Positions 9,043 to 17,741 of a stretch of DNA of 64,000 bases are shown piece after piece. The position numbers and the translations under genes were made by a program. Numbering within the stretch: the stretch's first letter is position 1; each line of letters begins with the position of its first letter. The notes beneath the pieces were generated by a model, which ran no database searches, was not told the origin of the DNA, and saw nothing but the letters and a program-made list of their open reading frames with translations. The stretch is from Bacillota bacterium (lineage in GTDB: Bacteria > Bacillota > Bacilli > Paenibacillales > NBRC-103111), in assembly GCA_023386955.1 (NCBI GenBank), contig JAEWIS010000023.1, positions 372,001-436,000 of the forward strand, in the 5' to 3' direction.

Positions 9043-9940
9043 TGGCCACCCGGATGTCCTGGGGGTAATTCCCGAAGCCCTTGCCGAACAGGCTGACGCC
9101 TCCGCAGTGGGCGGCGGTTTCCGGGCAGGAGATACGCAGGCGCAGCTCCTGTCCGGCCCGGATATTCAACTGGCTGATCCGGATGCCGGAAAATTGGACA
9201 CCGTCGATGAATGTTCCGTTTTCGGTAATAGATAGCGTTTTTTGCAGTCCATATTGTGTGTCCACCCACCAAGAAGGGGTATACAGCCCCCGCCTGCTCC
9301 CGAAGTCGCCAGGGCAGGTCCAGGTGGCAACCTCCAGGCCGTTGACAGCGAAGGTGATGTCAGACGGCCAATTTTCGTTGTAGTGGGGAGCCTCAGAGCA
9401 AATCTCCAGGTAAACGGTGAAGCCGGTGGCAGCCTGGTTTCCCACCAGATAATTCGGTACGCGGTATTCCACGAAGCCGCTGGCAAACCACAGGTGCTCG
9501 GCTTGGGTGCGCTCCGGGTCATCGAAGTAACGGGGGTCATCCATCATGCCGATCCGTTTCTCCGAGGATGCCAGTCCGCAGGTAGGGCGGACTTCATAGG
9601 CACTGTATTGGCCAACCGGCAGGTCGACGGTGAAGCTGTTGCGGTTAGACTGCTCCTCTGTACCGCTGTCGGTCCGAAGCATGAGGGTCAGTTGGTCCAG
9701 CTTCAGTGTGCAGCGTTTTTGGGTGCCCCGTTTGCCCACCAAATTTTCTGTGGCCACCAGTCCGGCTTCCTCCAGCTTCTGGATATGCTTGGTCATGATG
9801 GCGGAGGAAAGACCAAGGGCCTCCGCCAATTCCCCGATATTGTAGGCCTTCTCATTCAATAGCTCGATTATGCGGACCCGGGTTTCCGAGGAGAAACACT
9901 CCAAAACCCGCATGTTGGCTGTAGTGACATCCAGTTTCAT
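9032..9940 (-). CDS. ArsR-like HTH regulator with C-terminal beta-sandwich domain
   Basis: Residues 5-75 form an ArsR/SmtB-like winged helix (SSETRVRIIELL, then the recognition helix in LGLSSAIMTKHIQKLEEAGL). It is followed by an unusually long extension of about 220 residues rich in beta-strand patterns and aromatics (YNENWPSDITF, GLYTPSWWVDTQ). Classical ArsR repressors are about 100-120 residues and have no such domain. I see no metal-binding cysteine motif in the recognition helix. Start ATG 9940 has AGGAGGAG upstream. It is divergent from the GH2 gene with a palindromic operator between them, so it likely represses that hydrolase, perhaps with the extension binding the sugar inducer. Confidence 0.82.
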   Translation of the reverse strand: MKLDVTTANMRVLECFSSETRVRIIELLNEKAYNIGELAEALGLSSAIMTKHIQKLEEAGLVATENLVGKRGTQKRCTLKLDQLTLMLRTDSGTEEQSNRNSFTVDLPVGQYSAYEVRPTCGLASSEKRIGMMDDPRYFDDPERTQAEHLWFASGFVEYRVPNYLVGNQAATGFTVYLEICSEAPHYNENWPSDITFAVNGLEVATWTCPGDFGSRRGLYTPSWWVDTQYGLQKTLSITENGTFIDGVQFSGIRISQLNIRAGQELRLRISCPETAAHCGGVSLFGKGFGNYPQDIRVAITV

Positions 9941-9979
9941 CCATTCACTCCTCCTAGATCCTTCAATTATATAACCTAA

Positions 9980-9997
9980 AAGTTAAATAATCAACTT
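9980..9997. promoter_or_regulatory. Imperfect palindrome near the ArsR-like gene start
   Basis: AAGTTAAATAATCAACTT is an imperfect dyad 40 bases upstream of the ArsR-like start. It resembles the stronger palindrome at 10044-10058 (shared TTAA and AATCA blocks). It may be the autoregulatory operator. Confidence 0.4.
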
Positions 9998-10001
9998 GAT
10001 G

Positions 10002-10030
10002 TTGACATAAAGGAAGAGGTTGCTTATCAT
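10002..10030 (+). promoter_or_regulatory. SigA-type promoter of the GH2 gene
   Basis: TTGACA at 10002-10007 is a perfect -35, followed after 17 bases by TATCAT at 10025-10030. Transcription would start near 10037, inside the operator region. Confidence 0.75.
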
Positions 10031-10043
10031 ATTAACTGTAAAG

Positions 10044-10058
10044 TGATTAAGTTAATCA
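10044..10058. promoter_or_regulatory. Perfect palindromic operator TGATTAAGTTAATCA
   Basis: This 15-base perfect dyad lies just downstream of the -10 box of the GH2 promoter, a position that blocks transcription. An ATTAACT half-site at 10031-10037 gives a second partner for AGTTAAT. The divergent ArsR-like protein is the obvious candidate binder. Confidence 0.6.
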
Positions 10059-10089
10059 TAACATTACGTAAATGAGGGGAATGTGAGTC

Positions 10090-11859
10090 ATGACACAACC
10101 TATTCTGCGGACGGAATACCCCCGTCCCCAATTTACCAGAACCGCATGGCAGCATTTAAATGGAGCATGGGAATTTGAATTCGATGATAACCGGGTTGGA
10201 GATGCGGGGCAGTGGCATACAGGAAACCACGCTTTCAGCAAGCAAATCCAGGTGCCCTTTACCTATCAGAGCAAATTAAGCGGCATCGGCGAGACCGGCT
10301 TCCATGATCTGGTCTGGTACAAACGCAGCTTCACGGTTCCGGCGGAATGGGCAGGTCAGCAAGTGATCCTGCACTTCGGCGCAGTGGATTACCAAGCCAC
10401 CGTATGGGTGAACGGACGGCAGGTTGCGTATCATGAAGGCGGCCATACGCCGTTCCAGGCGGATATTACCCCGGCTCTGCAGGATGGGGCAAACACGGTT
10501 GTTGTCCGCGTTGAGGACTTCAGCAAGGATGTGACCCTGCCGCGGGGCAAGCAATATTGGAAGGAAGACTCCGCCTCCATTTTCTATACCCGGACTACCG
10601 GGATCTGGCAGACCGTATGGCTGGAGCCGGTTGCGGAGCTTCATATCAAGAAGCTGAAGTTCAAGCCGGATATTGACCGCAATGAAATCCAGATCCGCAC
10701 CTTCCTGAGCCAGGTCCCTGCCGGCTGCAAGGCAGAGGCGCAAATTGAAATCCGCTTCAAGGATGAGTACCGTTCGGTGACTACCTTCTCGCTGAACCAT
10801 TCCGAAGAAGCCCGCACCGTAAGTCTCCATGATTTTAATGATCATGGCCTGGGCCGGTGGTGGTCTCCGGAGCGTCCCAATTTATATGAGGTGATCATCA
10901 CCTTGCTGGTGGACGGGGTAGAAACGGACAAGGCGGAAAGCTACTTCGGCATGCGCAAGATTGCTGTGGAATCGGGCAGACTGATGCTGAATAACCGGGC
11001 GTATTTTATGCGGCTGGTGCTGGACCAAGGATACTTCCCGGACGGAATTCTGACTGCCCCCAGCGATGAGGCTTTGAAACAGGATATTGAGCTGGCCAAA
11101 GAAATGGGCTTTAACGGTGCGCGGAAGCACCAGAAGATCGAGGATCCGCGTTATCTGTATTGGGCCGACCGGCTGGGTTATCTGGTATGGGGCGAAATGG
11201 CTAATGCTTATGCCTATTCGGAGGAATATGTGCGCAAGGTAACCGTGGAATGGCAGGAGGCGGTGGAGCGGGATTACAATCATCCGGCGCTTGTGGTATG
11301 GGTTCCCTTGAATGAGAGCTGGGGTGTGCCCAACATCCTCATTGACGAACGGCAGCAGCGCCATGCCATGGCCATGTACTATCTGACCAAATCCCTGGAT
11401 GATACCCGTCCCGTTGTTTCCAATGACGGCTGGGAGCAAATGACCACGGATCTGCTTACCATCCATGATTACGAGTGGAAACGCGAGGAGCTGGCCAGCC
11501 GCTATAGCACCCTGGAGCAGGCTCTTGGTATGAAGCCCAGCCGCAAAGAATTGTTTGTTGGCGGCACGGTTTATGCAGGCCAGCCGCTCCTGATCACCGA
11601 ATTCGGCGGCATTGCCTACAAGAAAAGCGAGTGGGAGGGCTGGGGCTACTCCGGCGCGGACAACGACGAGGATTTCCTGGCGAAGCTCGCGGCTGTGGTG
11701 GAACCCCTGCTGGAAACACCCGTGATCCAAGGCTTCTGCTACACCCAGCTCACAGATGTGGAGCAAGAGATCAACGGCCTCTTGACCTATGACCGGGTGC
11801 CCAAGGTGCCGCTGGAGAAAATCAAGGAGATTTTCGGCGGGAAAAACCGGTATTTCTAA
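10090..11859 (+). CDS. Glycoside hydrolase family 2 protein
   Basis: The 589-residue GH2 layout has a jelly-roll sugar-binding domain (about 1-185, with the WYKRSFTVP and VWVNG strands), an immunoglobulin-like domain (about 185-285) and a TIM barrel. Acid/base Glu409 lies in PLNESWG and nucleophile Glu504 in LLITEFGG. Family activities include beta-galactosidase, glucuronidase and mannosidase; I cannot choose among them. There is no signal peptide, so it acts in the cytoplasm. Start ATG 10090 follows GAGGGGA. It is controlled by the TTGACA promoter and palindromic operator upstream, and paired with the divergent ArsR-like regulator. Confidence 0.92.
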   Translation: MTQPILRTEYPRPQFTRTAWQHLNGAWEFEFDDNRVGDAGQWHTGNHAFSKQIQVPFTYQSKLSGIGETGFHDLVWYKRSFTVPAEWAGQQVILHFGAVDYQATVWVNGRQVAYHEGGHTPFQADITPALQDGANTVVVRVEDFSKDVTLPRGKQYWKEDSASIFYTRTTGIWQTVWLEPVAELHIKKLKFKPDIDRNEIQIRTFLSQVPAGCKAEAQIEIRFKDEYRSVTTFSLNHSEEARTVSLHDFNDHGLGRWWSPERPNLYEVIITLLVDGVETDKAESYFGMRKIAVESGRLMLNNRAYFMRLVLDQGYFPDGILTAPSDEALKQDIELAKEMGFNGARKHQKIEDPRYLYWADRLGYLVWGEMANAYAYSEEYVRKVTVEWQEAVERDYNHPALVVWVPLNESWGVPNILIDERQQRHAMAMYYLTKSLDDTRPVVSNDGWEQMTTDLLTIHDYEWKREELASRYSTLEQALGMKPSRKELFVGGTVYAGQPLLITEFGGIAYKKSEWEGWGYSGADNDEDFLAKLAAVVEPLLETPVIQGFCYTQLTDVEQEINGLLTYDRVPKVPLEKIKEIFGGKNRYF

Positions 11860-11870
11860 GGAGCGTACAG

Positions 11871-12005
11871 CTAACGGACAGAGAAGCCGCTATTTCGCCC
11901 CAAAGCGTACATTTGCGGATTTCGCGGACACAGAGGACGTTATTGCTTGCTTTTCCGCGCCAAACCTGCGCTTTTTGCCCAGATAGCGGATCTCCTGTCC
12001 GTTAG
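11871..12005. repeat. Intergenic repeat, long CTAACGG class, copy A
   Basis: The element starts CTAACGGACAGAGAAGCCGC and ends with the near-complement AGCGGATCTCCTGTCCGTTAG, so its ends form an inverted repeat. An internal unit, CGCGGACACAGAGGACGTTATT, repeats the same motif. It fills most of the gap between two convergent genes. Related copies lie at 23721-23905, 46402-46586 and 56214-56395. A separate GC-rich inverted repeat (CGCCCCC/GGGGGCG, 12038-12077) follows before the AraC gene. Confidence 0.7.
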
Positions 12006-12132
12006 GTTGAACAAACATCGTTTTTGCCGTGAATAAGCGCCCCCCGGTCCGCAATACTTCCCGTGGCCCAGGGGGCGTAACAGCGTCAAGCACTCTGTTG
12101 GCGCAAATTATATTTTTGCCTCGCGCAATCGG

Positions 12133-13020
12133 TCATTCACGGGGAAAACGCTTCATATATTCGCTTGGTGTCACTCCCGTAACCTGCTTGAATACTCTCC
12201 CGAAATAAGTGGGATTGGAGAAGCCCGTCTGTTCGGCAACGCCTTGGATGGAATCCCGGCGGAGCTGAAGCAGGCGGGTTGCTTCATGTATCCGCAGCAT
12301 GTGGACGTATTCCACCAGCGTTTTGCCGGTGGTTTTTTTGAAGAGGTGGCAAAAATAGTTGGGAGTAAGGCAGCAAATACGGGCGGCCTGCTCCACGGTA
12401 ATGGGCTCGCGGAAATGCCCGCCCAGATGAACCAGCAGGGCACCGATGCCGTTTTCTGGATGCACCGCCCGCTGTTGGGAACGGGCAATCTGCTCCGCGT
12501 ACGGATAAATAAGCCCCAACGCGGCAAGCAGCTCCCCTTTGATCCGCAGCTCGTAGGCTATGGTTCTATGGGCGAATGCATGGAAAATACGCTCCAGGCA
12601 GGCCTGAAGAGAATCGGTCACCAGCAGCTCCTTTCCGTAGAAGGCGGGAAGCCTGACGTCCTCTGACAGCAGCGGGCGGATGTATTGAGCCTCCGTAGAA
12701 TCATGCGCTCCCTTCAGCAGCGCTTCGTTAAAAACCACCGCATACAGCTCACTGTTTTGCTCTGTGGGATAAGCCGCATGCATCTGCCTGCGGTTGATCC
12801 AGGCGGCCTCTCCCGCGGCCAGCTCCCGGGAGACGGCGTCAACCTGCACCTGGAAGCTGCCTTGAGTCACCAGGATCCATTCCATATGCTCATGCCAATG
12901 GGGCGGGATTATCATCCGGTCCGGAAAATGAATATGAAACAGATTAACCGGAAACGTTTGATCCGGTATTTCCGTATGCTCCCGCTTCCAGGAGTAGAGG
13001 CTGCCGTCCGCCGGTTGCAT
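12133..13020 (-). CDS. AraC family regulator divergent from GH31
   Basis: This 295-residue protein has an N-terminal cupin (HWHEHMEWILVTQGSF near residue 40) and a C-terminal AraC helix-turn-helix pair (about 195-295, with NPTYFGRVFKQVTGVTPSEY). Start ATG 13020 is preceded by GGAGGAAAA; a TACAAT that could serve as its -10 lies about 25 bases further up. The divergent arrangement with a GH31 gene 127 bases away suggests it activates that gene in response to the corresponding oligosaccharide. Confidence 0.9.
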   Translation of the reverse strand: MQPADGSLYSWKREHTEIPDQTFPVNLFHIHFPDRMIIPPHWHEHMEWILVTQGSFQVQVDAVSRELAAGEAAWINRRQMHAAYPTEQNSELYAVVFNEALLKGAHDSTEAQYIRPLLSEDVRLPAFYGKELLVTDSLQACLERIFHAFAHRTIAYELRIKGELLAALGLIYPYAEQIARSQQRAVHPENGIGALLVHLGGHFREPITVEQAARICCLTPNYFCHLFKKTTGKTLVEYVHMLRIHEATRLLQLRRDSIQGVAEQTGFSNPTYFGRVFKQVTGVTPSEYMKRFPRE

Positions 13021-13088
13021 GATTTTTCCTCCGATAAAAAACGTAATATTGTATGAGTAACGCGTAATGGAGCACGTCGTGCCGTCTG

Positions 13089-13117
13089 TTGGCTTTCGTT
13101 ATAATGGGGGCGTAGCT
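13089..13117 (+). promoter_or_regulatory. Probable promoter of the GH31 gene
   Basis: TTGGCT at 13089-13094 and TATAAA at 13112-13117 are 17 bases apart. A TATAAT at 13100-13105 overlaps this but lacks a -35. GGAGG at 13134-13138 is the ribosome site. Confidence 0.5.
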
Positions 13118-13147
13118 TCATTATAAACTGAATGGAGGCCAACAGCT

Positions 13148-15124
13148 ATGTTCCGAATGGAGAAGGGACGGTTAGTCTGGGAATATGATCATGAGGTGGT
13201 ATGGATCGAGCCTTGGGGAGCCAATGCGCTGCGGGTGCGGGCAGCCTGCTCGGAGATGCGGGAGGAGGAATGGGCGCTGCTGCCTGCCGCGGAGTCAAAC
13301 GCTGCTACCGTCATAGAAACGGAAAAAGCGACGATCACCAACGGCAAAATAAAAGCGGAAATCACGAAACAAGGCCAGCTGTTCTTCTACAATCAGCACG
13401 GCAAGCGGCTTCTGAATGAAACGCAGCATACTTACCAGCTGAAGTACGGCGGGCGGGAGTTTAAGGCTCATCCTGGCGGCAGCGACTACTCGATCAGACT
13501 TCGTCTCGAATCCGATTCGGAGGAAAAGCTCTTCGGCATGGGCCAGTACCAGCATCCGTTCCTGAATCTCAAGGGCTGCTCCTTGGAGCTGACCCACCGG
13601 AACAGCCAGGTGAGTGTACCCTTTGTACTCTCCAGCGCTGGCTACGGGTTTCTATGGCATAACCCGGCTGTAGGGCAGGTCCACTTCAGTCTGAATGTGA
13701 CGGAATGGAGCGCTCCTTCCACCAAGCAGCTGGATTATTGGATTACGGCCGGAGACACCCCAGCGGAAATCGAAGAGGCTTATGCCGGCGCCACGGGCAA
13801 GGTACCCATGATGCCGGAGTACGGTATGGGCTTCTGGCAGTGCAAGCTCCGGTACCGCACACAGGAGGAGCTGCTTACGGTGGCACGGGAATACAAGCGC
13901 CGCCAGCTGCCTATCGACGTGATCGTTATTGATTTTTTTCATTGGACCAATCAGGGAGATTGGCAGTTCGATCCGGAGTATTGGCCGGACCCGGAGGGGA
14001 TGGTTCGGGAGCTCAAGGAGATGGGCATTGAGCTGATGGTCTCCGTTTGGCCTACGGTACAGACGGAGAGCAAGCATTATGCCGAGATGCTGGCCAAGGG
14101 CTATCTGCTCCGGTCGGACCGGGGGGTGCGCACCCAATTTCAGTTCCTCGGGCAAAATGCGATTTTTGATGCCACCCATCCTGAGGCACGCCGCTATCTG
14201 TGGGAGCTGATCAAGCGCAACTATTACGACAAGGGCATCCGCGTGTTCTGGCTGGATGAGGCAGAGCCGGAGCTGAGTGTTTATGACCATGACATCTACC
14301 GCTATCACCTGGGCTCCAGCCAGCAAATCGGTAATCTGTATCCGGTGAAATACAGCCAGACCTTCTTCGATGGTATGGCTGCCGAAGGCCAGGAGAATAT
14401 TATCAATCTGGTGCGCTGTGCCTGGGCGGGAAGCCAACGCTACGGTGCTCTTGTCTGGTCGGGGGACATCCACTCCAGCTTCGAAACCCTGGCTATTCAA
14501 GTTAAAGCGGGCTTGAGCATGGCCATTGCAGGCATCCCCTGGTGGACCACGGACATCGGCGGTTTCCACGGAGGGAATCCGAATGACCCGGCCTTCCGGG
14601 AATGTATCGTGCGCTGGTTCCAATACGGCGCCTTCTGCCCGGTGTTCCGTCTCCACGGCGATCGGATGCCCTTCGTCCCGCCAACTGGAACCTCCGGGGG
14701 CGGTGTTTGCGGCAGCGGGTCAGACAATGAGGTGTGGAGTTACGGGGATGAGGCATATGATATTTTCAGAGAGTATATGCTGATGCGGGAACGTCTGAAG
14801 CCGTATATCGCGGATTTAATGCGGGAAGCCCATGTGAAAGGAACGCCGCCCATGCGTCCGCTGTTCTACGATTTCCCGGAGGATACCGTCGCGTGGGAGG
14901 TTGACGATCAATATATGTTTGGCCCGGACCTGCTGGTTGCACCGGTGGTAAACGGAGGACAGCGGAGCCGCAGCGTATATCTGCCTGCCGGAGCAGAATG
15001 GACACATGCCTTCAGCGGCGCGGTGGTGACGGGGGGACAACGGATCTCCGTGGATGCCCCTCTGGAGCAAATCCCCCTGTTTGTGCGGAATGGAGCGCAG
15101 CTGCCTCTTTTTATGGTAAAATAA
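13148..15124 (+). CDS. Glycoside hydrolase family 31 (alpha-glucosidase/alpha-xylosidase type)
   Basis: The 658-residue GH31 protein has an N-terminal beta-sandwich (about 1-215) and a TIM barrel. Nucleophile Asp370 lies in FWLDEAEPE and acid/base Asp440 in VWSGDI, followed by PWWTTDIGGF. C-terminal beta domains carry YMFGPDLLVAPV. The WLDEAEPE form is common in alpha-xylosidases and alpha-glucosidases; substrate is not settled. There is no signal peptide, so it is cytoplasmic. ATG 13148 has GGAGG nine bases upstream. The next gene follows 32 bases later, probably on the same transcript, and the operon ends at the terminator at 15627. Confidence 0.92.
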   Translation: MFRMEKGRLVWEYDHEVVWIEPWGANALRVRAACSEMREEEWALLPAAESNAATVIETEKATITNGKIKAEITKQGQLFFYNQHGKRLLNETQHTYQLKYGGREFKAHPGGSDYSIRLRLESDSEEKLFGMGQYQHPFLNLKGCSLELTHRNSQVSVPFVLSSAGYGFLWHNPAVGQVHFSLNVTEWSAPSTKQLDYWITAGDTPAEIEEAYAGATGKVPMMPEYGMGFWQCKLRYRTQEELLTVAREYKRRQLPIDVIVIDFFHWTNQGDWQFDPEYWPDPEGMVRELKEMGIELMVSVWPTVQTESKHYAEMLAKGYLLRSDRGVRTQFQFLGQNAIFDATHPEARRYLWELIKRNYYDKGIRVFWLDEAEPELSVYDHDIYRYHLGSSQQIGNLYPVKYSQTFFDGMAAEGQENIINLVRCAWAGSQRYGALVWSGDIHSSFETLAIQVKAGLSMAIAGIPWWTTDIGGFHGGNPNDPAFRECIVRWFQYGAFCPVFRLHGDRMPFVPPTGTSGGGVCGSGSDNEVWSYGDEAYDIFREYMLMRERLKPYIADLMREAHVKGTPPMRPLFYDFPEDTVAWEVDDQYMFGPDLLVAPVVNGGQRSRSVYLPAGAEWTHAFSGAVVTGGQRISVDAPLEQIPLFVRNGAQLPLFMVK

Positions 15125-15156
15125 GCAAAGCTTATTGATCGGAGAGGAGACCATCT

Positions 15157-15615
15157 GTGGAGCCTGTTATTAAAAAGTTGGAGGATGGGGAGCGGATTCC
15201 CTATGAGCTGCTGCTTTTGGCAGATCCGTCCAAGCCGATTGTGGAGGATTACCTGGCCCGGGGAAGCTGCTATACGGCGTCGCTGGCAGACGAATGCATA
15301 GGGGTGTTTGTGTTATTGCGGACACGTCCGGAAACGGTGGAAATTGTGAATGTGGCGGTAAAAGAGGATATGCAGGGCCGGGGCATCGGAAAAAGGCTGG
15401 TGCAAAAGGCGCTGGAAGCCGCCCGCGAGCTGAACGCCAAAACCGTGGAGATCGGAACGGGCAATTCCAGCATTCAGCAGCTGGCCCTTTATCAGAAATG
15501 CGGCTTCCGGATGGTGGGAGTCGATTCGGACTTCTTCGTGAGGCATTATGCGGAGCCCATCTTCGAGAATGGGATTCCGTGCAGGGATATGATCAGGCTG
15601 CGGTTGGAGCTGTAA
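15157..15615 (+). CDS. GNAT family N-acetyltransferase
   Basis: The 152-residue GNAT fold has the acetyl-CoA motif (VAVKEDMQGRGIGKRLV, about residues 66-82) and a C-terminal YQKCGFRMVGVD segment. Start GTG 15157 has GGAGAGGAG just upstream. Acceptor unknown. It is the last gene before the terminator shared with the convergent iron-transport genes. Confidence 0.88.
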   Translation: MEPVIKKLEDGERIPYELLLLADPSKPIVEDYLARGSCYTASLADECIGVFVLLRTRPETVEIVNVAVKEDMQGRGIGKRLVQKALEAARELNAKTVEIGTGNSSIQQLALYQKCGFRMVGVDSDFFVRHYAEPIFENGIPCRDMIRLRLEL

Positions 15616-15626
15616 GCCGTACATGC

Positions 15627-15660
15627 AAAAGCCGTGCAGGCAGCACGGCTTTTGTTATTT
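15627..15660. terminator. Terminator between the GNAT and siderophore ATPase genes
   Basis: AAAAGCCGTGC and GCACGGCTTTT flank a five-base loop, with T-rich sequence on the plus side and A-rich sequence before it, so it can serve both convergent units. Its right edge abuts the ATPase stop codon. Confidence 0.85.
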
Positions 15661-15661
15661 A

Positions 15662-16453
15662 TTAATGCACCTGTTCACGAACCTGGGGAACCGAATCCAG
15701 ATACGCAATACCCAGCTCTCCGGTTACCGGATTGATGTAGGTTTCACAAGCCACTCCGAATACATCCCCGATTAATGCTTTGGTCAGGATCTCTTCCGGT
15801 ATGCCGCTGGCCACAACCTGGCCTTTCTTCATCACAAACAGATAGTCGCAATACTTGGCGGAGAGGACCAGATCATGAAGAGCAGCCAGTACACCGATGC
15901 CCAAATTCCGCACGATGGTCAGAATCTGCAGCTGGTATTTGATATCCAGGTGATTGGTGGGTTCGTCCAGGATCAGGAATTCCGGCTGCTGAGCCATCAC
16001 TCTGGCCAGAATGACCCGCTGTTTTTCCCCGCCGGATAAGGAGTTGTAGCTGCGTTGGGCATAATGCTCCAGGTTCACCCTGCGGAGAGCCTCCTCCACA
16101 ATAAGCGAATCCTGACGGTTATCGGCCTCCAGCAGCCCCTTATGGGGAGTCCGGCCCATCGCCACCATTTCCTGTACCGTAAAGTCGAAGCTGAGGTCGT
16201 TGAACTGGCCGACGACTCCCAGCTTTTGGGCCACCGCCTTGGGACTTGCGCGGAGCACATCCAGCTCCGACAGCATTACGCTGCCTTGGCGGGGTTTGAT
16301 CACCTTATAGATGCTTTTCAGTAGGGTAGATTTCCCGCAGCCGTTGGGGCCGATGAGTCCCACAAACTGGCCTGCCCCCACCCGGAGCGTTACCTCTTGG
16401 ACTATGTCGGTCCCCGACAAAGACACACTGAGCCGGTTCACATGTAAGTGCAT
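15662..16453 (-). CDS. Iron-siderophore ABC transporter ATP-binding protein
   Basis: The 263-residue ATPase of the FecE/FhuC type has Walker A GPNGCGKST (about residue 37), signature LSGGEKQR and Walker B LILDEPT. I place the start at ATG 16453, where it overlaps the permease stop as TGATG (coupled translation). The longer in-frame extension would lie inside the permease gene and has no family match. It powers uptake through the adjacent FecCD-type permease and belongs to the Fur-controlled unit. Confidence 0.93.
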   Translation of the reverse strand: MHLHVNRLSVSLSGTDIVQEVTLRVGAGQFVGLIGPNGCGKSTLLKSIYKVIKPRQGSVMLSELDVLRASPKAVAQKLGVVGQFNDLSFDFTVQEMVAMGRTPHKGLLEADNRQDSLIVEEALRRVNLEHYAQRSYNSLSGGEKQRVILARVMAQQPEFLILDEPTNHLDIKYQLQILTIVRNLGIGVLAALHDLVLSAKYCDYLFVMKKGQVVASGIPEEILTKALIGDVFGVACETYINPVTGELGIAYLDSVPQVREQVH

Positions 16454-17571
16454 CAGGATTTCCCTCCAAACGCATACCCTTTTTTGACGAGCATGTACAT
16501 AAACAGCGGTGCGCCGATTAAAGCGGTAATGATGCCGATAGGCAATTCCACATTGGGAACGATGGTGCGGGCGAGAACATCCGCCCATACAAGAAAGATG
16601 GCGCCGCTGAGCACAGCTGCCGGCAGCAGGCGGCGGTGGTCCGAGCCCACCATGCCCCGGACCACATGGGGAATAATCAGACCGACGAAGCCGATCATCC
16701 CGCAGGCGGAAACCATCACACCGGTGACCAGCGCCGTGAGGACCATGTACCAGCGGCGACAGGCGCTCAGGTTGATCCCCAGCGTAACGGCCGCTTCATC
16801 ACCCAGCAGCATGGTGTTAAGGACCCGGGATTGGAGCATGAAGAAGAGACTGGCGCCAAGGGTAAACGCGGCCACCAGCGGAAGCTTGCTCCAGCCGGAC
16901 GCCGCCAGGCTGCCCATGGTCCAGAAGGTGACGGTTTTGATTCCTTCGGCATTATTGGCCAGATACACAATAAAATTGGCAAATGCGGTACAAAGCGCGT
17001 TGATCACCATACCGGAGAGCACCAGCTTGACGGAGGTCATTTTGCCGCCGGCACTGGCCAATATCATGACCAGAAGGGAAGCTCCTACCGCACCGGCGAA
17101 TGCCCAGAAGGCAATGCCCGTTTGAGCCAAAACGCCCAAGCTGCCGAACCCGACAAGAATGGCGAAGGTCGCCCCCAAGGAGGCCCCGGAGGAGATCCCC
17201 AGAATATACGGGTCCGCCAGCGGATTCTGCACAGCCGCCTGCATAATGGTGCCGCACAGGGTAAGCCCCATGCCGATGAGCATGGCCATCAGTACCCGGG
17301 GAAAGCGGATTTTCCAGATGATATCCACGAAGGAGCCGGAGCTTAATTCATGCACATCGCCGATCTGAATGCCGGTCATGTGGTACAGCAAGATACGGTA
17401 CGACTGGGAAATGGGGATTTCCACCTGGCCGAAGGATACTGCCGCGCCGATGGACAGGAGGAGTACGGCCAGCAAAACTCCCGTGATGAGCCAAAAGCCC
17501 TTGCGGGTGTAAAGGAAGGCATGCTTGAGATCCCCGGTTTGGCGGGGCGAATGTGCAATCGAAGAATCCAT
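16453..17571 (-). CDS. FecCD-type iron-siderophore ABC permease
   Basis: The 372-residue polytopic permease has about nine to ten membrane helices. Family signatures are PRVLMAMLIGMGLTLCGTIM, NPLADPYILGISSGASLGA and the C-terminal GLIIPHVVRGMVG. Only one permease gene is present, so the channel is probably a homodimer. The N-terminal 25 residues are hydrophilic and cytoplasmic. Start ATG 17571 follows AGGAGA ten bases upstream. It is transcribed from a promoter with a Fur box between -35 and -10. Confidence 0.93.
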   Translation of the reverse strand: MDSSIAHSPRQTGDLKHAFLYTRKGFWLITGVLLAVLLLSIGAAVSFGQVEIPISQSYRILLYHMTGIQIGDVHELSSGSFVDIIWKIRFPRVLMAMLIGMGLTLCGTIMQAAVQNPLADPYILGISSGASLGATFAILVGFGSLGVLAQTGIAFWAFAGAVGASLLVMILASAGGKMTSVKLVLSGMVINALCTAFANFIVYLANNAEGIKTVTFWTMGSLAASGWSKLPLVAAFTLGASLFFMLQSRVLNTMLLGDEAAVTLGINLSACRRWYMVLTALVTGVMVSACGMIGFVGLIIPHVVRGMVGSDHRRLLPAAVLSGAIFLVWADVLARTIVPNVELPIGIITALIGAPLFMYMLVKKGYAFGGKS

Positions 17572-17608
17572 AGATTAATAATCTCCTAAAAATTCCAAGG
17601 TTGTTTTC

Positions 17609-17637
17609 ACTATATTATTAATGATTCTCATTGTCAA
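17609..17637 (-). promoter_or_regulatory. Fur-controlled promoter of the permease-ATPase operon
   Basis: On the minus strand TTGACA (17637-17632) and TATAGT (17614-17609) are exactly 17 bases apart. The spacer region holds a Fur box, TGACAATGAGAATCATTA (17636-17619), close to the consensus TGATAATNATTATCA dyad. Fur-iron binding would exclude RNA polymerase. Confidence 0.75.
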
Positions 17638-17697
17638 TAACGAAAAATCATCCTCTAAAAAGAGAAGAAACCCCTGATAATCACTGAAAAAAACACG

Positions 17698-17726
17698 TTG
17701 ACTTGAATTTGTACAAGCCATATACT
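17698..17726 (+). promoter_or_regulatory. Promoter of the siderophore-binding lipoprotein gene
   Basis: TTGACT (17698-17703) and TATACT (17721-17726) are 17 bases apart. The start point would fall near 17733, just before the Fur box. Confidence 0.75.
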
Positions 17727-17741
17727 AACAGTATTGTGCAT

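Noticed and set aside
9242..9862. Plus-strand open frame opposite the ArsR-like gene
   Set aside because: Its translation has no family pattern, while the minus strand encodes a clear HTH.
13652..14656. Minus-strand open frame (334 codons) opposite GH31
   Set aside because: Antisense shadow of a gene with intact catalytic motifs.
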